A stretch of 64,000 bases of DNA from contig NZ_GL538208.1 of the NCBI RefSeq assembly GCF_000165735.1, positions 172,682-236,681 on the forward strand, given 5' to 3'. Position 1 is the first letter of the stretch. The number at the start of each line of letters is the position of its first letter. The notes under the pieces are model-generated. The model was not told the DNA's origin, ran no database searches, and saw only the letters and a program-made list of their open reading frames with translations. The stretch is from Megasphaera micronuciformis F0359 (GTDB lineage: Bacteria; Bacillota; Negativicutes; Veillonellales; Megasphaeraceae). Shown in pieces: positions 8,231 to 18,401 of the stretch. Made by a program: the position numbers and the translations under genes.

Positions 8231-10276
8231 ATGGGAGAACAGTTTTTCTTATCTTTACAACAAAATATCAAGTTGTTTTTTTGGTTACCCATATTATGCG
8301 CAATTTTTAGGGCTGCTTTCATTGTCGGGTATCATCCGTATCAAAAGTTGGACGATAAATGGGCTATTATTCGGAAGTGTTTTTCTTTCGGTTTTTGGTG
8401 GGGAATGGATGTGAATGCCTACCAATTATTGATATTGTTTTTTGTAGCGACGATTCCCGGACTATTTATTGTCGGATATGCGTATACGGCGGCACTTATT
8501 GTAAATACGATTGTGAGTATACTCGTATATGCGGCATTTGCGGGAAAGATTATTTTCTATAAGCATTTTAACGATACCTATAATTACATGGTCCATTACG
8601 GAAATCATGCAGATAAGAAGAATCTTATCGATATTTTCTTTAACCAAGATAAGGGTGCGTATGTGTTGTTAGGTATTCTTCCGGTAGGTATTATGAGCTA
8701 CGGGGGAAGTTGGGTATTATCTAAAATCCCGAACATCCCTTATCCGTATTTTGAAAGCAGTATTGTTGAAGGCATAAGCGCTTTCGGTTTTCTGCTGCTA
8801 TATGTCCTGATATATTATTGGTTCCATTTCGGGGGTACTTTAAATCATCGAAATAAACCGGAGTGGGATACGGTTCCGACCATTGTCAAAGAAGATATAT
8901 TTTTTGCCAAGGCGACGATTGATGATTTGGAAGCTCTTAAATTGGTACGAAAAAATCCTCTACAGCCCGAACAAATAAAGTCTGATGAAGAGCTCATGCA
9001 AGAGATTGACTGCATTATGCCTGATAGTACGTGGAGACAGCTGAATAATCCCCTGGAGGCATTTAAACGGACCGCCAAAGGTTCTCGTATTTCCGGGCCT
9101 CATCATATTTTCTTAATTGTCGGCGAAAGTATTCCGCAGTGGTCTATGGACCCTCTCTATATGTCATTGAATATTTGCCCGGGGCTACGTGCATTTGCGT
9201 CAGATGCACATACCGTTTGCGTACCTAACTTTCTGCCTGCAGGAAATGTATCCCGCCCTTCTATTTCCAGCCTTATGAGCGGTGTTTATGATAGCGGCAT
9301 GGAATTGAATGAGAAGGAAACATTTTGGAATCATACCTTACCTACGGCGTTACCGGCTCAAATGAAGAAGTTAGGTTACCAGACCATATATTGGTATGGA
9401 GGTAATTCATCTAGCGGTAATTTTACAAAATACGGCAAAGCGCAAGGTTTTGATCGCATTGAGAATGCGGTTGACTTTTGCGGATCTGACGCACCTCGGA
9501 CTTGGCTCGGTGTTTATGACCATGTGTTTCTTGAGAAAACGGCGGAACTTATTTTAGATATTCATGAACCGACTTTCCATTTTATATATACGACGACAAA
9601 TCACGGCCCCTATAAGCTGGAGGATAAATATTTGGATTTTGATGCTACACGTGATTTACGTGGAGTCGGCAATGATATTCTTAATCGCAAAAACCTGAAT
9701 AAGGAGCTTGCAACATATAAATATTGTGATAAGGCTATTTTTGATTTTGTGACTCGTATGAAGAAGAAATTTCCGGATAGTCTATTCATTGTTACAGGTG
9801 ACCACTCATCCCTTTTTGGAGAACTTCATAATACATCATTTCTAAGACGAGATTATACGGTTCGCGAGCGATTTAATACGGTATTTTATATGCAGCATCC
9901 GGAACTTTTACAATCATCGTTTACGGCTGTGACGGGAACTCATTTAAGTTTAATACCCACCCTTATTGAAGCGGTTGCACCTAAAGGATTTGGATACTAT
10001 TCTGTTTTGCCCTCTTTATTTGAGCAACAGCCTGACGTACAGGTAACGCCCTATCAATGGATTACGGAAAATATGGTGGGAGATATTAGGGAAGATTACG
10101 GACAATTGAATGAATATACGGCAGAAACAGCTGAATACATTCGACCGGTGGATTCCCACCAAAAAGAAGCGAATGCCTGGCGTTCATTGGCTGTGTGGCT
10201 TATGAATCATTATGCTAAGTTGGACAGGGGAGATAACAATGGCAACACTGTCAGTCATTATTCTGGTCAAAAATGA
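8231..10276 (+). CDS. LtaS/sulfatase-like membrane transferase
   Basis: In this 681-residue protein about five membrane segments (residues 14-34, 64-84, 86-108, 145-165, 183-203) precede an alkaline-phosphatase-superfamily catalytic domain. Metal-ligand features are VGES with Glu299 and TGDHSS with Asp524-His525. NVSRPSISSLMSG (residues 339-351) is the region where the nucleophile should be. FIYTTTNHGPY follows the LtaS pattern. Such enzymes move phosphoglycerol or phosphoethanolamine onto envelope glycans outside the inner membrane. The reading frame overlaps the next gene by 38 bases, indicating co-translation. The exact group transferred is not readable. Confidence 0.75.
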   Translation: MGEQFFLSLQQNIKLFFWLPILCAIFRAAFIVGYHPYQKLDDKWAIIRKCFSFGFWWGMDVNAYQLLILFFVATIPGLFIVGYAYTAALIVNTIVSILVYAAFAGKIIFYKHFNDTYNYMVHYGNHADKKNLIDIFFNQDKGAYVLLGILPVGIMSYGGSWVLSKIPNIPYPYFESSIVEGISAFGFLLLYVLIYYWFHFGGTLNHRNKPEWDTVPTIVKEDIFFAKATIDDLEALKLVRKNPLQPEQIKSDEELMQEIDCIMPDSTWRQLNNPLEAFKRTAKGSRISGPHHIFLIVGESIPQWSMDPLYMSLNICPGLRAFASDAHTVCVPNFLPAGNVSRPSISSLMSGVYDSGMELNEKETFWNHTLPTALPAQMKKLGYQTIYWYGGNSSSGNFTKYGKAQGFDRIENAVDFCGSDAPRTWLGVYDHVFLEKTAELILDIHEPTFHFIYTTTNHGPYKLEDKYLDFDATRDLRGVGNDILNRKNLNKELATYKYCDKAIFDFVTRMKKKFPDSLFIVTGDHSSLFGELHNTSFLRRDYTVRERFNTVFYMQHPELLQSSFTAVTGTHLSLIPTLIEAVAPKGFGYYSVLPSLFEQQPDVQVTPYQWITENMVGDIREDYGQLNEYTAETAEYIRPVDSHQKEANAWRSLAVWLMNHYAKLDRGDNNGNTVSHYSGQK

Positions 10277-10997
10277 ACAACAAAATATTAAAGCGTGCAT
10301 TGAAACGGTACAGTTTGCAGATGAAATACTTGTCATAGATGACTATAGTACGGATGATACAGCCGAAATAGCCATGTCTATGGGAGCTAAAGTAGCACAA
10401 CACCGTATGGACGGAGATTGGTCTCAACAAAGAAGGTATGCCGTTGCGAAGTCTACCTCTGAATGGATTCTGTTTCTCGATGCAGATGAACGTATTTCCA
10501 CCGAATTAAGGCAAGAAATACTTGCTGTTTTGGAGAGAAATGAGAAAAAAGCTTTTTGGATAGAACGTTCCAATGTGTTCCACCATAATAAAGCTACTCA
10601 TGGAGTATTGCGCCCTGATTTCGTATTAAGATTTATGCCTAAAGACGGGGTTATGGTTGAAGGGGTGGTACACGAAAAGATTTCCAGCTCTTATCCGGAA
10701 GGCAAACTGCAAGGAAAAATGTATCATTATACGTATGATAATTGGCAACAGTATTTTAATAAATTTAATAATTATACGACTTTAGCAGCTAAGCAATATA
10801 AAGACAAAGGAAAGTCTTGTTCCTTTGTAAAAGATATCCTTATTCGGCCTGCCTGGGCATTCTTTAAAGTATATATCCTTGATAGAGGATTTTTAGACGG
10901 AAAGATAGGTTTTATCTTGTCTGTTAATCATTATTTTTACACCATGACTAAGTATGTTAAGCTTTATTATTTGTTAAAATCTGATGGTAAATTATAG
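10239..10997 (+). CDS. glycosyltransferase family 2 (WaaE/KdtX-like)
   Basis: The 252-residue GT-A-fold enzyme begins with TLSVIILVKNEQQNIKACIETVQFADEILVIDDYSTDDT. It carries the metal-binding DxD-type segment FLDADERIS and an RSNVFHHNKATHG region. A basic C-terminal part may lie on the membrane. The pattern resembles LPS core beta-1,4-glucosyltransferases of the WaaE/KdtX group. The start at ATG 10239 has AGGGGAGA ahead of it; an earlier in-frame ATG lacks one. The overlap with the upstream transferase supports a joint role in LPS decoration. Confidence 0.85.
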   Translation: MATLSVIILVKNEQQNIKACIETVQFADEILVIDDYSTDDTAEIAMSMGAKVAQHRMDGDWSQQRRYAVAKSTSEWILFLDADERISTELRQEILAVLERNEKKAFWIERSNVFHHNKATHGVLRPDFVLRFMPKDGVMVEGVVHEKISSSYPEGKLQGKMYHYTYDNWQQYFNKFNNYTTLAAKQYKDKGKSCSFVKDILIRPAWAFFKVYILDRGFLDGKIGFILSVNHYFYTMTKYVKLYYLLKSDGKL

Positions 10998-11029
10998 TTC
11001 AGGAATATAAAGAAAGAAGGAATTGGGCT

Positions 11030-12178
11030 ATGCGTGTGGCTATACTTGAAAGCATTATCATGCCTGCCGGTCATGAGGTGGAATTTGATCGTATTCTCGT
11101 TAATGAACTCAAGCGTCAAGGACATGAGCCGGTATTTATGGTACCGCAGGACTTTCCCTTTAAGGTGGATTACGGGACGGAAATCATTTATCTTGAAGGC
11201 GGAGAAGTGGTTACTTATGCCGGAGTGGCTAAGTGGAAGAACCCCTTTTTAGCGTTATTGAGAGAAAGACGGCGTCGGGCTTGGTTTACCTCGGCCGCAA
11301 AGAAACTACAAGAGTTTAATTGCGATGCTCTTATTGTTCCTACATCTACATATCGCTATATAAAAGCTTTACTTGATACGCCGCTAAAAGATAGTCCTAT
11401 ACCTGTACACTTTATTTTCCACGGTATCGGTAAAGGAGAAAATGTACGATTCCTAAAACAGGCAGAACGTGTAAATAAATATAAAAATATCTATTTGGAT
11501 GTCATTACTTTGCGTGACGATATGCTTCGTAAGGACTTGTCTCGTGTAAGGCCTATTTTGCCGCCTGTATACACCCCGTCTACGGGAGAAATGCCGACCT
11601 TTTCCATACACACCCCCTTACGTCTCGGCTTCTTCGGACAGTTTCGTAAAGAAAAAAATATTATTCCCTTATTGGATGCATTTAAAACAGCACATTTCAA
11701 AGGGCCGGTAGAGCTTCTTGTACAAGGAGCCACGGCTAAGCCCGAGGATAGTGAATTGTTTGATGAAATTGCTAGGCAATATGCCGATGTGCCGGGGTTG
11801 TCTTTCTTGCATGCTAATCTTATCGGGCCTGATTGGGATAAAGCCTTATTAGAATCGGACGCCATCTTAATGCCCTATGGAGCGGAACGTTATCGGTATC
11901 ATTGGAGTGCCATGCTTTATACCGCTATCGGTTTTTACAAACCCGTTTTGGTATCGCCTGAAATAAATCCTGAAGTACTTCGTGATTATCATGTAGGTGA
12001 AATTTTAGACATCTCTTCAGTGGACACAATACGTAATGGCTTGGAAATATTTGTCAATCAAATGATTGACAACCCGAGTGTCTATGAAGAAGGTTTGGTT
12101 AAAGCAAACGACGTCTTTAGACATCAACGAATGATGGAGACTATTCTGGATATAGAGAATAGTAGCCATTTGCAGTAG
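11030..12178 (+). CDS. GT-B-type glycosyltransferase, specificity unknown
   Basis: The 382-residue protein starts MRVAILESIIMPAGHEVEFDRILVNELKRQGHEP, a Rossmann-like N-terminus typical of GT-B enzymes. In the second half LRLGFFGQFRKEKNIIPLLDAF resembles the donor domain of family 4 enzymes. PYGAERYRYHWSAMLYTAIGFYKPVLVS takes the place of the E-x7-E loop with a less usual sequence. It lies 32 bases after the GT2 gene with AAGGAATT ahead of the ATG. The position points to LPS or capsule glycan assembly. Family assignment is moderately sure; the sugar is unknown. Confidence 0.7.
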   Translation: MRVAILESIIMPAGHEVEFDRILVNELKRQGHEPVFMVPQDFPFKVDYGTEIIYLEGGEVVTYAGVAKWKNPFLALLRERRRRAWFTSAAKKLQEFNCDALIVPTSTYRYIKALLDTPLKDSPIPVHFIFHGIGKGENVRFLKQAERVNKYKNIYLDVITLRDDMLRKDLSRVRPILPPVYTPSTGEMPTFSIHTPLRLGFFGQFRKEKNIIPLLDAFKTAHFKGPVELLVQGATAKPEDSELFDEIARQYADVPGLSFLHANLIGPDWDKALLESDAILMPYGAERYRYHWSAMLYTAIGFYKPVLVSPEINPEVLRDYHVGEILDISSVDTIRNGLEIFVNQMIDNPSVYEEGLVKANDVFRHQRMMETILDIENSSHLQ

Positions 12179-12364
12179 TGGTGTCATATTATAGAGAATA
12201 TATTAAGTTGATATTTAGGGACACTATGTACGCTCTGCTATTAAAACAGATATTTTCATTTGAAAGGTGTATTTTTGTTAATAGCATACAGTATTGAATG
12301 ATTATGAGGTATATTATTTGTTGTGTAATATAATATTTTGCTAATAGTATATAAAGGTGAAGCT

Positions 12365-14158
12365 ATGTATTATGTTATAGGGATTGTGAGTATATTTTTT
12401 ATTTTATATTATTCACTTATAAAGCTATCCAATGAATTAGATGCTTCAGACTATCGCGTTTCTGCTAAAAAATTATTGATACCGTTAATTCTGTTGGGAG
12501 GATTAATTTATGTCAATATTCAAGTTTTTTTGATTGGTCTGAATGTATTTGTAACTCCCGGTATTGTTGGTCTTATTATTGCATATACCTATCCTATAAT
12601 CTATTATTTAACAAATCATAATAGTAAAGCTGATTTTTTACATTCCTACGACTTCGTTTGGGGAATATATTCCGTTATTGAATTAATACTCATAGAGGAG
12701 ATATTGGGTACTTTATTAGGGAATAGTATTGTTTACCATTTGATTTATACAGTAGTTTTAATTGTATTTTTGCTTCCAAGTATATTAATGATTGCGTATT
12801 ATGCACTATATAAAAAAATTGTAGATGTTGCTACTGTTCAGACTGTTTATTATACGCAGAAGTTTGAGATGATTGAATTTTTTAAAACTTTTTCTGCTTT
12901 TGAAAAGGTTTCTATTGGGGCATATATTAGTTCTTTTTTTATTGGACTTGCGTTATTAAGTGTTTTCTCTGTAATTGCGAATCCGTTAAAATTATCTGAA
13001 TTTATTATTTCGATTGTTCTTTTTTGCGGTATTACTTATTTTGTAGTTAAAGTCAAAGATAAAAACTCCTTAATAAAAAGAACGGGATTAATTAAGATAA
13101 TACTTGATTTTCATAGATTTCAAAAAGAATTAAAACAATATAATGTAAAACATGAAAAGGCACTACATAATACACATTTTTCAACTGCTTTTAAGAATGG
13201 AGAAGGTAGTACATTTATACTTGTTATTGGAGAGTCTGCTAATACGGGTCATTTATCAGCTTTGTGTGAGTACCATCGAGAAACTACGCCTTGGCTATCT
13301 GAAATGAGTCGAGAGGGTAGGATTCTCACATATAAAAATATGTATTCGTCATTTGTGCAAACGGCGAAAGTAATGGAATTGGCACTGACTAGTGCTAATC
13401 AATATAATGATATATCGTTTATCGACGCAATTTCGATTATTGATGCAGCGAAGGCTTGTGGGTTTGAAACTTATTGGTATAGTAATCAAGGGGTTGCGAA
13501 TGTAGAGAATACGGTCGTATCCATTATTGGGAAAAAGGCGGATCATCATAGGTGGACATTAGAGGATTACACCATGGTCCCGTATGATGAGGTTTTATTG
13601 GAGTATTTACGAGCTGTGCCTAAAACCAACTCGAATAAATTGATAGTCTTACATTTAAAAGGTAGCCATGTAGGTTTTACAGAACGATATCCTAAGAAAT
13701 TTGAAGTTTGGCCGGTTGAAAAAAAAGAACTTTCAAGCAAAAATGCATATGATAATTCGATTCTCTATACTGATTATGTATTAAAATCAATATTTGAATA
13801 TGGAAAGAGTACTTGGGATTTGCAAGCGATGGTTTATTTTTCAGATCATGGCACACCCATTGGAACTAAAAGGGTACCTTATTTTGATGGGTTTGATACA
13901 GTTAGAGTGCCGTTTTTTGTTTATTTATCGAATGAATATAAACATAGGTATTTAGAAACCTATGAAATATTGATGAAACATAAAGAATATTATATTACGA
14001 ATGATTTGGTATTTAATTTAATGCTTGGTCTTATGCAAATTAAATGTAACAAAGTTTCTTTTAAGGATGATTTTACTAAAGCTGAATATAAATACACGAA
14101 GGAATCACTTAAAACAAATTTAGGCAGCGTGTCTATAAGTGATGATATCGAACGTTAA
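12365..14158 (+). CDS. EptA-like phosphoethanolamine/sulfatase-family transferase
   Basis: The 597-residue protein begins with about five hydrophobic segments (within residues 1-230). A periplasmic alkaline-phosphatase-superfamily domain follows: TFILVIGESANTGHLSALCEYHRETTPWLSEM, a likely nucleophile threonine in SFVQTAKVMELALTSANQYN, VLHLKGSHVGF, and YFSDHGTPIG with Asp-His metal ligands. This is the EptA/CptA pattern, transferring phosphoethanolamine from phosphatidylethanolamine to lipid A or core sugars. ATG 12365 follows AAAGGTGA. The gene is clearly more A/T-rich than the preceding ones, suggesting separate origin. It is the second superfamily member in the cluster, so the two probably modify different positions. 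Confidence 0.8.
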   Translation: MYYVIGIVSIFFILYYSLIKLSNELDASDYRVSAKKLLIPLILLGGLIYVNIQVFLIGLNVFVTPGIVGLIIAYTYPIIYYLTNHNSKADFLHSYDFVWGIYSVIELILIEEILGTLLGNSIVYHLIYTVVLIVFLLPSILMIAYYALYKKIVDVATVQTVYYTQKFEMIEFFKTFSAFEKVSIGAYISSFFIGLALLSVFSVIANPLKLSEFIISIVLFCGITYFVVKVKDKNSLIKRTGLIKIILDFHRFQKELKQYNVKHEKALHNTHFSTAFKNGEGSTFILVIGESANTGHLSALCEYHRETTPWLSEMSREGRILTYKNMYSSFVQTAKVMELALTSANQYNDISFIDAISIIDAAKACGFETYWYSNQGVANVENTVVSIIGKKADHHRWTLEDYTMVPYDEVLLEYLRAVPKTNSNKLIVLHLKGSHVGFTERYPKKFEVWPVEKKELSSKNAYDNSILYTDYVLKSIFEYGKSTWDLQAMVYFSDHGTPIGTKRVPYFDGFDTVRVPFFVYLSNEYKHRYLETYEILMKHKEYYITNDLVFNLMLGLMQIKCNKVSFKDDFTKAEYKYTKESLKTNLGSVSISDDIER

Positions 14159-14436
14159 TCTCTCTTAATTATAATCCCAACGAGAGTATTTTACTTCCTA
14201 AAGTGGTGATATCTATTGGCTAAATGAATGTCGTTATTTAGAAATGACCTGCCGTCTAGTGAGGCAATGATAATTCGTGGTTGATATAAGGGGCTAAAGA
14301 CCTTTTTGAATGATGCGTATTAAAGGATGAAATGGGGCCTCGATTAAATAGTGATTTTATATATAGTCGTTGATATTTGAAATATAAGTTCTTGGTAAAA
14401 TGAATGTGGTTTTAATAGTGGTGGGGGGGAAGTTAT

Positions 14437-15687
14437 ATGGGAGATATGAGTCAATTGGATATATCGAGCAGCTTTTCCTATAGAGGGTTCTTCGGTGGGA
14501 AAAAATTATTGGTAATAGTGCCTCATCAAGATGATGAGATTAATGTTGGTGGTAGCACTATTATTGGGGCAACTGAGGAAGGGGTAGAAGTTTTCTTAGC
14601 ATTCATGACGAATGGTGATTGTGATTATGAAGTACCTTTTCGAAATAATGAAGCTTTAAATGCTGGCAGATATCTTAATGTGCCACCAGAAAATATTTAT
14701 TTTTTAGACTATCCGGATTGTGGATTTCCTACTTTATCTGTATACGAACATAAAAATGCTGTTTTTAATTATAGAAATCGTAAAATCTCCTGGGGAATTT
14801 TATTGAACGATATTGAGCAATTAATTTTAAAGGTACAGCCTGATGCTATCATTTGCACAGGATTCGATTCACATCGAGACCATAGACAATGTGAAGAGGC
14901 TGTTTTGACCGCTATGCGAAAATTATGGGCTGGTGGGAGTAAGGTTAGATTGTATAGTACATTTGCTTACGGCAATGCCTATGAATCCATTAATGATTGG
15001 CGGGGAATTCATTGGTATTCCTCTGTTATGAATCCGAAAGCATGTCCAAAAGGGTATTCGACACCCAGCAAAAATTTAACTTGGAACGAGCGAGTACGTA
15101 TTCCGGTACCTCAGTCCTGTAGAAATCATGTGCTAATTGAGAATCCTCTATATCAAGCATTGGGAGCCCATGAATCCCAAGCCGCATACCGACGTGGCAT
15201 GAAATTGATTAATAGTGATCAGGTTTATTGGTATAGGGGACCTCATGCCGATGATCCTGGCGATAAATATATACAAATTTTATTCAATGGAAATTTCGCA
15301 TATGATTGGGTAGTTTATAAAGGTGAAAAATATCCTGAGATTTCTATCTATTTAGGAAATTCTATGGAAGGCAAAGTGCTGCTATCCAAAGATACAAGAG
15401 TTGCTTGGCATTGTAACAATTTGCCGATGAAGAGTTGTAGTTGCATGGAAATCTTCAACTTTATGAATAAAAATAATGTAGATACAGTGGTATTAAAATG
15501 TGAGTTGCGGACTAATCCCAAGGTATATAGTGAAAGTATATTGCGGCGTGGAACACTCAGTGATTGGTTTGGTCACGTAGTCTTTGTTATTAAAGATTGG
15601 TTAAGATATAGGCGAGACCACTATAGAAGAAGAGAACGGTATAGGCAGATACAGAAATTGAAACGGCCTTTTAGATATGAGTCCTAA
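14437..15687 (+). CDS. PIG-L/LmbE-family deacetylase
   Basis: At 416 residues, its N-terminal domain has the zinc motif PHQDDE near residue 27 (family consensus PHPDDE). A later HRDHRQ (about residues 147-152) supplies the third-ligand His. LDYPDCGFPTLS lies between the two. PIG-L enzymes remove acetyl from N-acetylglucosamine-containing lipids or glycans. The C-terminal ~180 residues are unlike the short family members and their function is not apparent; a basic tail (RRDHYRRRERYRQ) ends the protein. It stands 278 bases after the EptA-like gene with no clear promoter. Substrate is probably an LPS or capsule amino sugar. Confidence 0.75.
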   Translation: MGDMSQLDISSSFSYRGFFGGKKLLVIVPHQDDEINVGGSTIIGATEEGVEVFLAFMTNGDCDYEVPFRNNEALNAGRYLNVPPENIYFLDYPDCGFPTLSVYEHKNAVFNYRNRKISWGILLNDIEQLILKVQPDAIICTGFDSHRDHRQCEEAVLTAMRKLWAGGSKVRLYSTFAYGNAYESINDWRGIHWYSSVMNPKACPKGYSTPSKNLTWNERVRIPVPQSCRNHVLIENPLYQALGAHESQAAYRRGMKLINSDQVYWYRGPHADDPGDKYIQILFNGNFAYDWVVYKGEKYPEISIYLGNSMEGKVLLSKDTRVAWHCNNLPMKSCSCMEIFNFMNKNNVDTVVLKCELRTNPKVYSESILRRGTLSDWFGHVVFVIKDWLRYRRDHYRRRERYRQIQKLKRPFRYES

Positions 15688-15912
15688 TAGAGCATATTGG
15701 TTATTGGTTTCTGAATAATGATGTTTGAGCTAAGGGGATAGGGGAATAAAGGCGAAGATTAGAATTAGAAGGTATTGGATTGCTTTTTACAGAGATGTAG
15801 CCCAATAAACGTTTATGATAGCATAGTTTCGATAAGTCTATAATCAAAGGTATGGCAGTTCAGAAATAAAATTGGCATATTTGTTATATTTTATGTGGAG
15901 TGGGTGATATGT

Positions 15913-16902
15913 ATGAATGTCTGTATGGTTACTACCCATCAAAATTTCGGCATATTTTCTGATAGTATGATTGCTGCAAACACACAACTGGGCAATAATA
16001 CCGATATGTTTAAGTTGGATTACAGTAAATCCGCGCAAGAAGAACGGAAGCGACTCTTAACAGTAATTGAAGATAAAAAAATAGATGTTGTGTTATTTCT
16101 TAATGATTTTAGATTTCCGGATAAAACATTTTTTATCGATGAAACGATAGCTGAAAAAATAGACTGTCGTCTATGGGTTTGGGATACTATGCATGAGATG
16201 AGTGATTTAGGAGCACATATTCATTTATATTCTCAAATCTATTCATTTGAGATTAATGACATCATACAATTGGAGAAATACTATTCCGTTAGGGGAACAT
16301 ATTTGCCTCTGTTTGCCGGACCTTCGTTTTATGCATCTCCTCGCACATCTGAAGATAGGCAGGATATTGATATATTCTTTATTGGTACGATTGCCGGCAT
16401 ACCCAAACGCTTAGATATATTGGAAACGGTAGCTAAATTGGCTTGTGAAAAGAACTATAACATGCTTGTATTAGGCCGTATTTGGCATAGTCACCACTGG
16501 TATCAGCGGCTTATAGGAAAGTTAAAGTTTAAGCATAAATATCCCTATCTATCTAAGTTTGTTAAAAATAAGGTTCTTGCGCCTCACGATGTTATTAAGT
16601 ATTACAAGCGTTCTAAGATTAATCTTAATATTCACTTAGAAGGGCATAGTTGTTATAATTGTCGGACTTTTGAAATTATGGGAAACGATAACTTTGTACT
16701 TAGTGATAGACGAAATAAATGTGATTTGGAATTAGAAGAAAGAAGACATTTTGATTGTTATGAGGACAATCGAGAATTAATTGATAAAATTCAGTATTAC
16801 TTGGAACATGAGTACGAGCGCAATGAGATTGCTAAGGCTGGTGGAGTAATTGTTCGAGGAAAATACAATTTAGTTAGTTCATTAAAGCATATCTTTTCGT
16901 AG
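15913..16902 (+). CDS. CgeB-like glycosyltransferase
   Basis: The 329-residue protein lacks a strong GT4 signature. It shows the CgeB/glycosyltransferase group 1_2 layout: an N-terminal Rossmann-type half, then DIDIFFIGTIAGIPKRLDILETVA, INLNIHLEGHSCYNCRTFEIMGNDNFVLSDRRN and a closing helix. The segment around RTFEIMG...LSD corresponds to the donor-binding loop of that family. ATG 15913 is preferred because GGAGTGGGTGA precedes it; a GTG at 15895 is the alternative. It ends 18 bases before rmlA, so it may use or precede dTDP-sugar reactions, but that is inference. Confidence 0.68.
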   Translation: MNVCMVTTHQNFGIFSDSMIAANTQLGNNTDMFKLDYSKSAQEERKRLLTVIEDKKIDVVLFLNDFRFPDKTFFIDETIAEKIDCRLWVWDTMHEMSDLGAHIHLYSQIYSFEINDIIQLEKYYSVRGTYLPLFAGPSFYASPRTSEDRQDIDIFFIGTIAGIPKRLDILETVAKLACEKNYNMLVLGRIWHSHHWYQRLIGKLKFKHKYPYLSKFVKNKVLAPHDVIKYYKRSKINLNIHLEGHSCYNCRTFEIMGNDNFVLSDRRNKCDLELEERRHFDCYEDNRELIDKIQYYLEHEYERNEIAKAGGVIVRGKYNLVSSLKHIFS

Positions 16903-16920
16903 AGTTTTAGGGAGGTTAGT

Positions 16921-17799
16921 GTGAAGGGCATTATTTTAGCCGGTGGTTCGGGAACGCGATTGTATCCATTAACATTGGTGACATCTAAGCAGTTATTGCC
17001 TGTTTATGATAAACCGATGATTTTCTATCCTTTGTCTATATTGATGCTTGCGGGTATTAAAGATATTTTAATTATATCGACTCCACAAGACTTGCCTAAT
17101 TTTGAACGACTATTAGGCAATGGTTTACGGTACGGCATTAATTTACAATATGAGGTACAACCTTCTCCTGATGGATTGGTCCAAGCTTTTATTATTGGAG
17201 AAACATTTATTAATGGTGATTCATGTGCCATGATTTTGGGAGATAACATATTCTACGGAGCCGGTATGAGAATGCAGTTGTTAGAAGCTGCACAAGTAAA
17301 AAGCGGAGCTACTGTATTTGGTTATCATGTAGAAGATCCTGAACGGTTTGGTGTCGTTGAATTTGATGAAAGCGGATTAGTAAAGTCTATTGAAGAGAAA
17401 CCTGAATATCCTAAATCAAATTATGCGGTAACGGGATTATATTTCTATGATAAAGACGTTTGCGAATTGGCTAAAAAGGTAACACCATCGGAACGAGGGG
17501 AATTAGAAATTACTGATTTAAATAAGATGTATTTAGAACGTGGAGACTTACGCGTAAAAATATTGGGGCGTGGATATTCTTGGTTAGATACGGGAACAGT
17601 AGATTCTCTTAGCGATGCGTCTGAATTTGTTCGTGTTATTCAAACTCGATCTGGTATTGAAATCTCCGCGTTAGAAGAAATTGCTTATCGTAACAATTGG
17701 ATTAGTAAAGAACAATTACTAGAGAGTGCAAAGTTATATGGTAAATCTCCATATGGTAAACATTTACGGCGTGTAGCAGAAGGGCAAATACAAGGATAG
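16921..17799 (+). CDS. rmlA: glucose-1-phosphate thymidylyltransferase
   Basis: This 292-residue enzyme matches RmlA closely in length and motifs: [31 protein letters not shown] (nucleotide-binding and catalytic N-terminus), [30 protein letters not shown] and [10 protein letters not shown]. It makes dTDP-glucose from glucose-1-phosphate and dTTP, the first step to dTDP-deoxysugars. The start is GTG 16921 with GGGAGG ahead of it. It is the first of three contiguous genes, followed by the epimerase and dehydratase. Confidence 0.96.
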   Translation: MKGIILAGGSGTRLYPLTLVTSKQLLPVYDKPMIFYPLSILMLAGIKDILIISTPQDLPNFERLLGNGLRYGINLQYEVQPSPDGLVQAFIIGETFINGDSCAMILGDNIFYGAGMRMQLLEAAQVKSGATVFGYHVEDPERFGVVEFDESGLVKSIEEKPEYPKSNYAVTGLYFYDKDVCELAKKVTPSERGELEITDLNKMYLERGDLRVKILGRGYSWLDTGTVDSLSDASEFVRVIQTRSGIEISALEEIAYRNNWISKEQLLESAKLYGKSPYGKHLRRVAEGQIQG

Positions 17800-17811
17800 G
17801 AGTTATGTAGT

Positions 17812-18390
17812 ATGGGAATTAAAGTTACAGAAACAGGTATACCGGGTCTTGTGATCATTGAGCCACAAGTCTTTGGTGATCATCGAGGCTTCTTTATGGA
17901 ATCATGGAATAAGCGCACTATGGAGACGGCTGGTTTATTTTATAATTTCGTACAAGATAATCATTCATCATCTACTGTAAAAGGTACATTGCGTGGTATT
18001 CACTTTCAATATGGGGATAAGGCGCAAGCTAAACTAGTACGATGTGTCCGTGGTGCTGTGCTCGATGTGGCAGTTGATCTTCGTAAGGATAGTCCCACAT
18101 ATAAGCAATGGTATGGTATTGAACTTAGTGAAGAAAATCAAAAACAATTTCTAATTCCTCGTGGCTTTGGACATGGGTTTGTAACACTAACAGATCATGT
18201 TGGGTTTATGTATAAAGCAGATAACTATTACGCACCGGACGCAGATGGAGGTATTCGATGGAATGACCCTACATTGGCTATTAATTGGGGTATAGAAAAT
18301 CCTATTCTATCTGAGAAGGATAATAAATCACCATTCTTTGATGAATTAGAGAATAAGATATCCTTTACAATGGCTGATAGTAAGCAATAG
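17812..18390 (+). CDS. rmlC: dTDP-4-dehydrorhamnose 3,5-epimerase
   Basis: The 192-residue cupin has the RmlC hallmarks: VFGDHRGFFMESWN, VQDNHSSSTVKGTLRGIHFQ with the active His, VRCVRGAVLDVAVDLRKDSPTY, IPRGFGHGFVTLTDH and YKADNYYAPDADGGIRWNDP. It epimerises dTDP-4-keto-6-deoxyglucose at C3 and C5, which commits the pathway to L-sugars such as L-rhamnose. Its presence argues that an L-configured deoxysugar is made. The reductase rmlD is not in the window. Confidence 0.95.
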   Translation: MGIKVTETGIPGLVIIEPQVFGDHRGFFMESWNKRTMETAGLFYNFVQDNHSSSTVKGTLRGIHFQYGDKAQAKLVRCVRGAVLDVAVDLRKDSPTYKQWYGIELSEENQKQFLIPRGFGHGFVTLTDHVGFMYKADNYYAPDADGGIRWNDPTLAINWGIENPILSEKDNKSPFFDELENKISFTMADSKQ

Positions 18391-18401
18391 GATGTGAGTA
18401 T

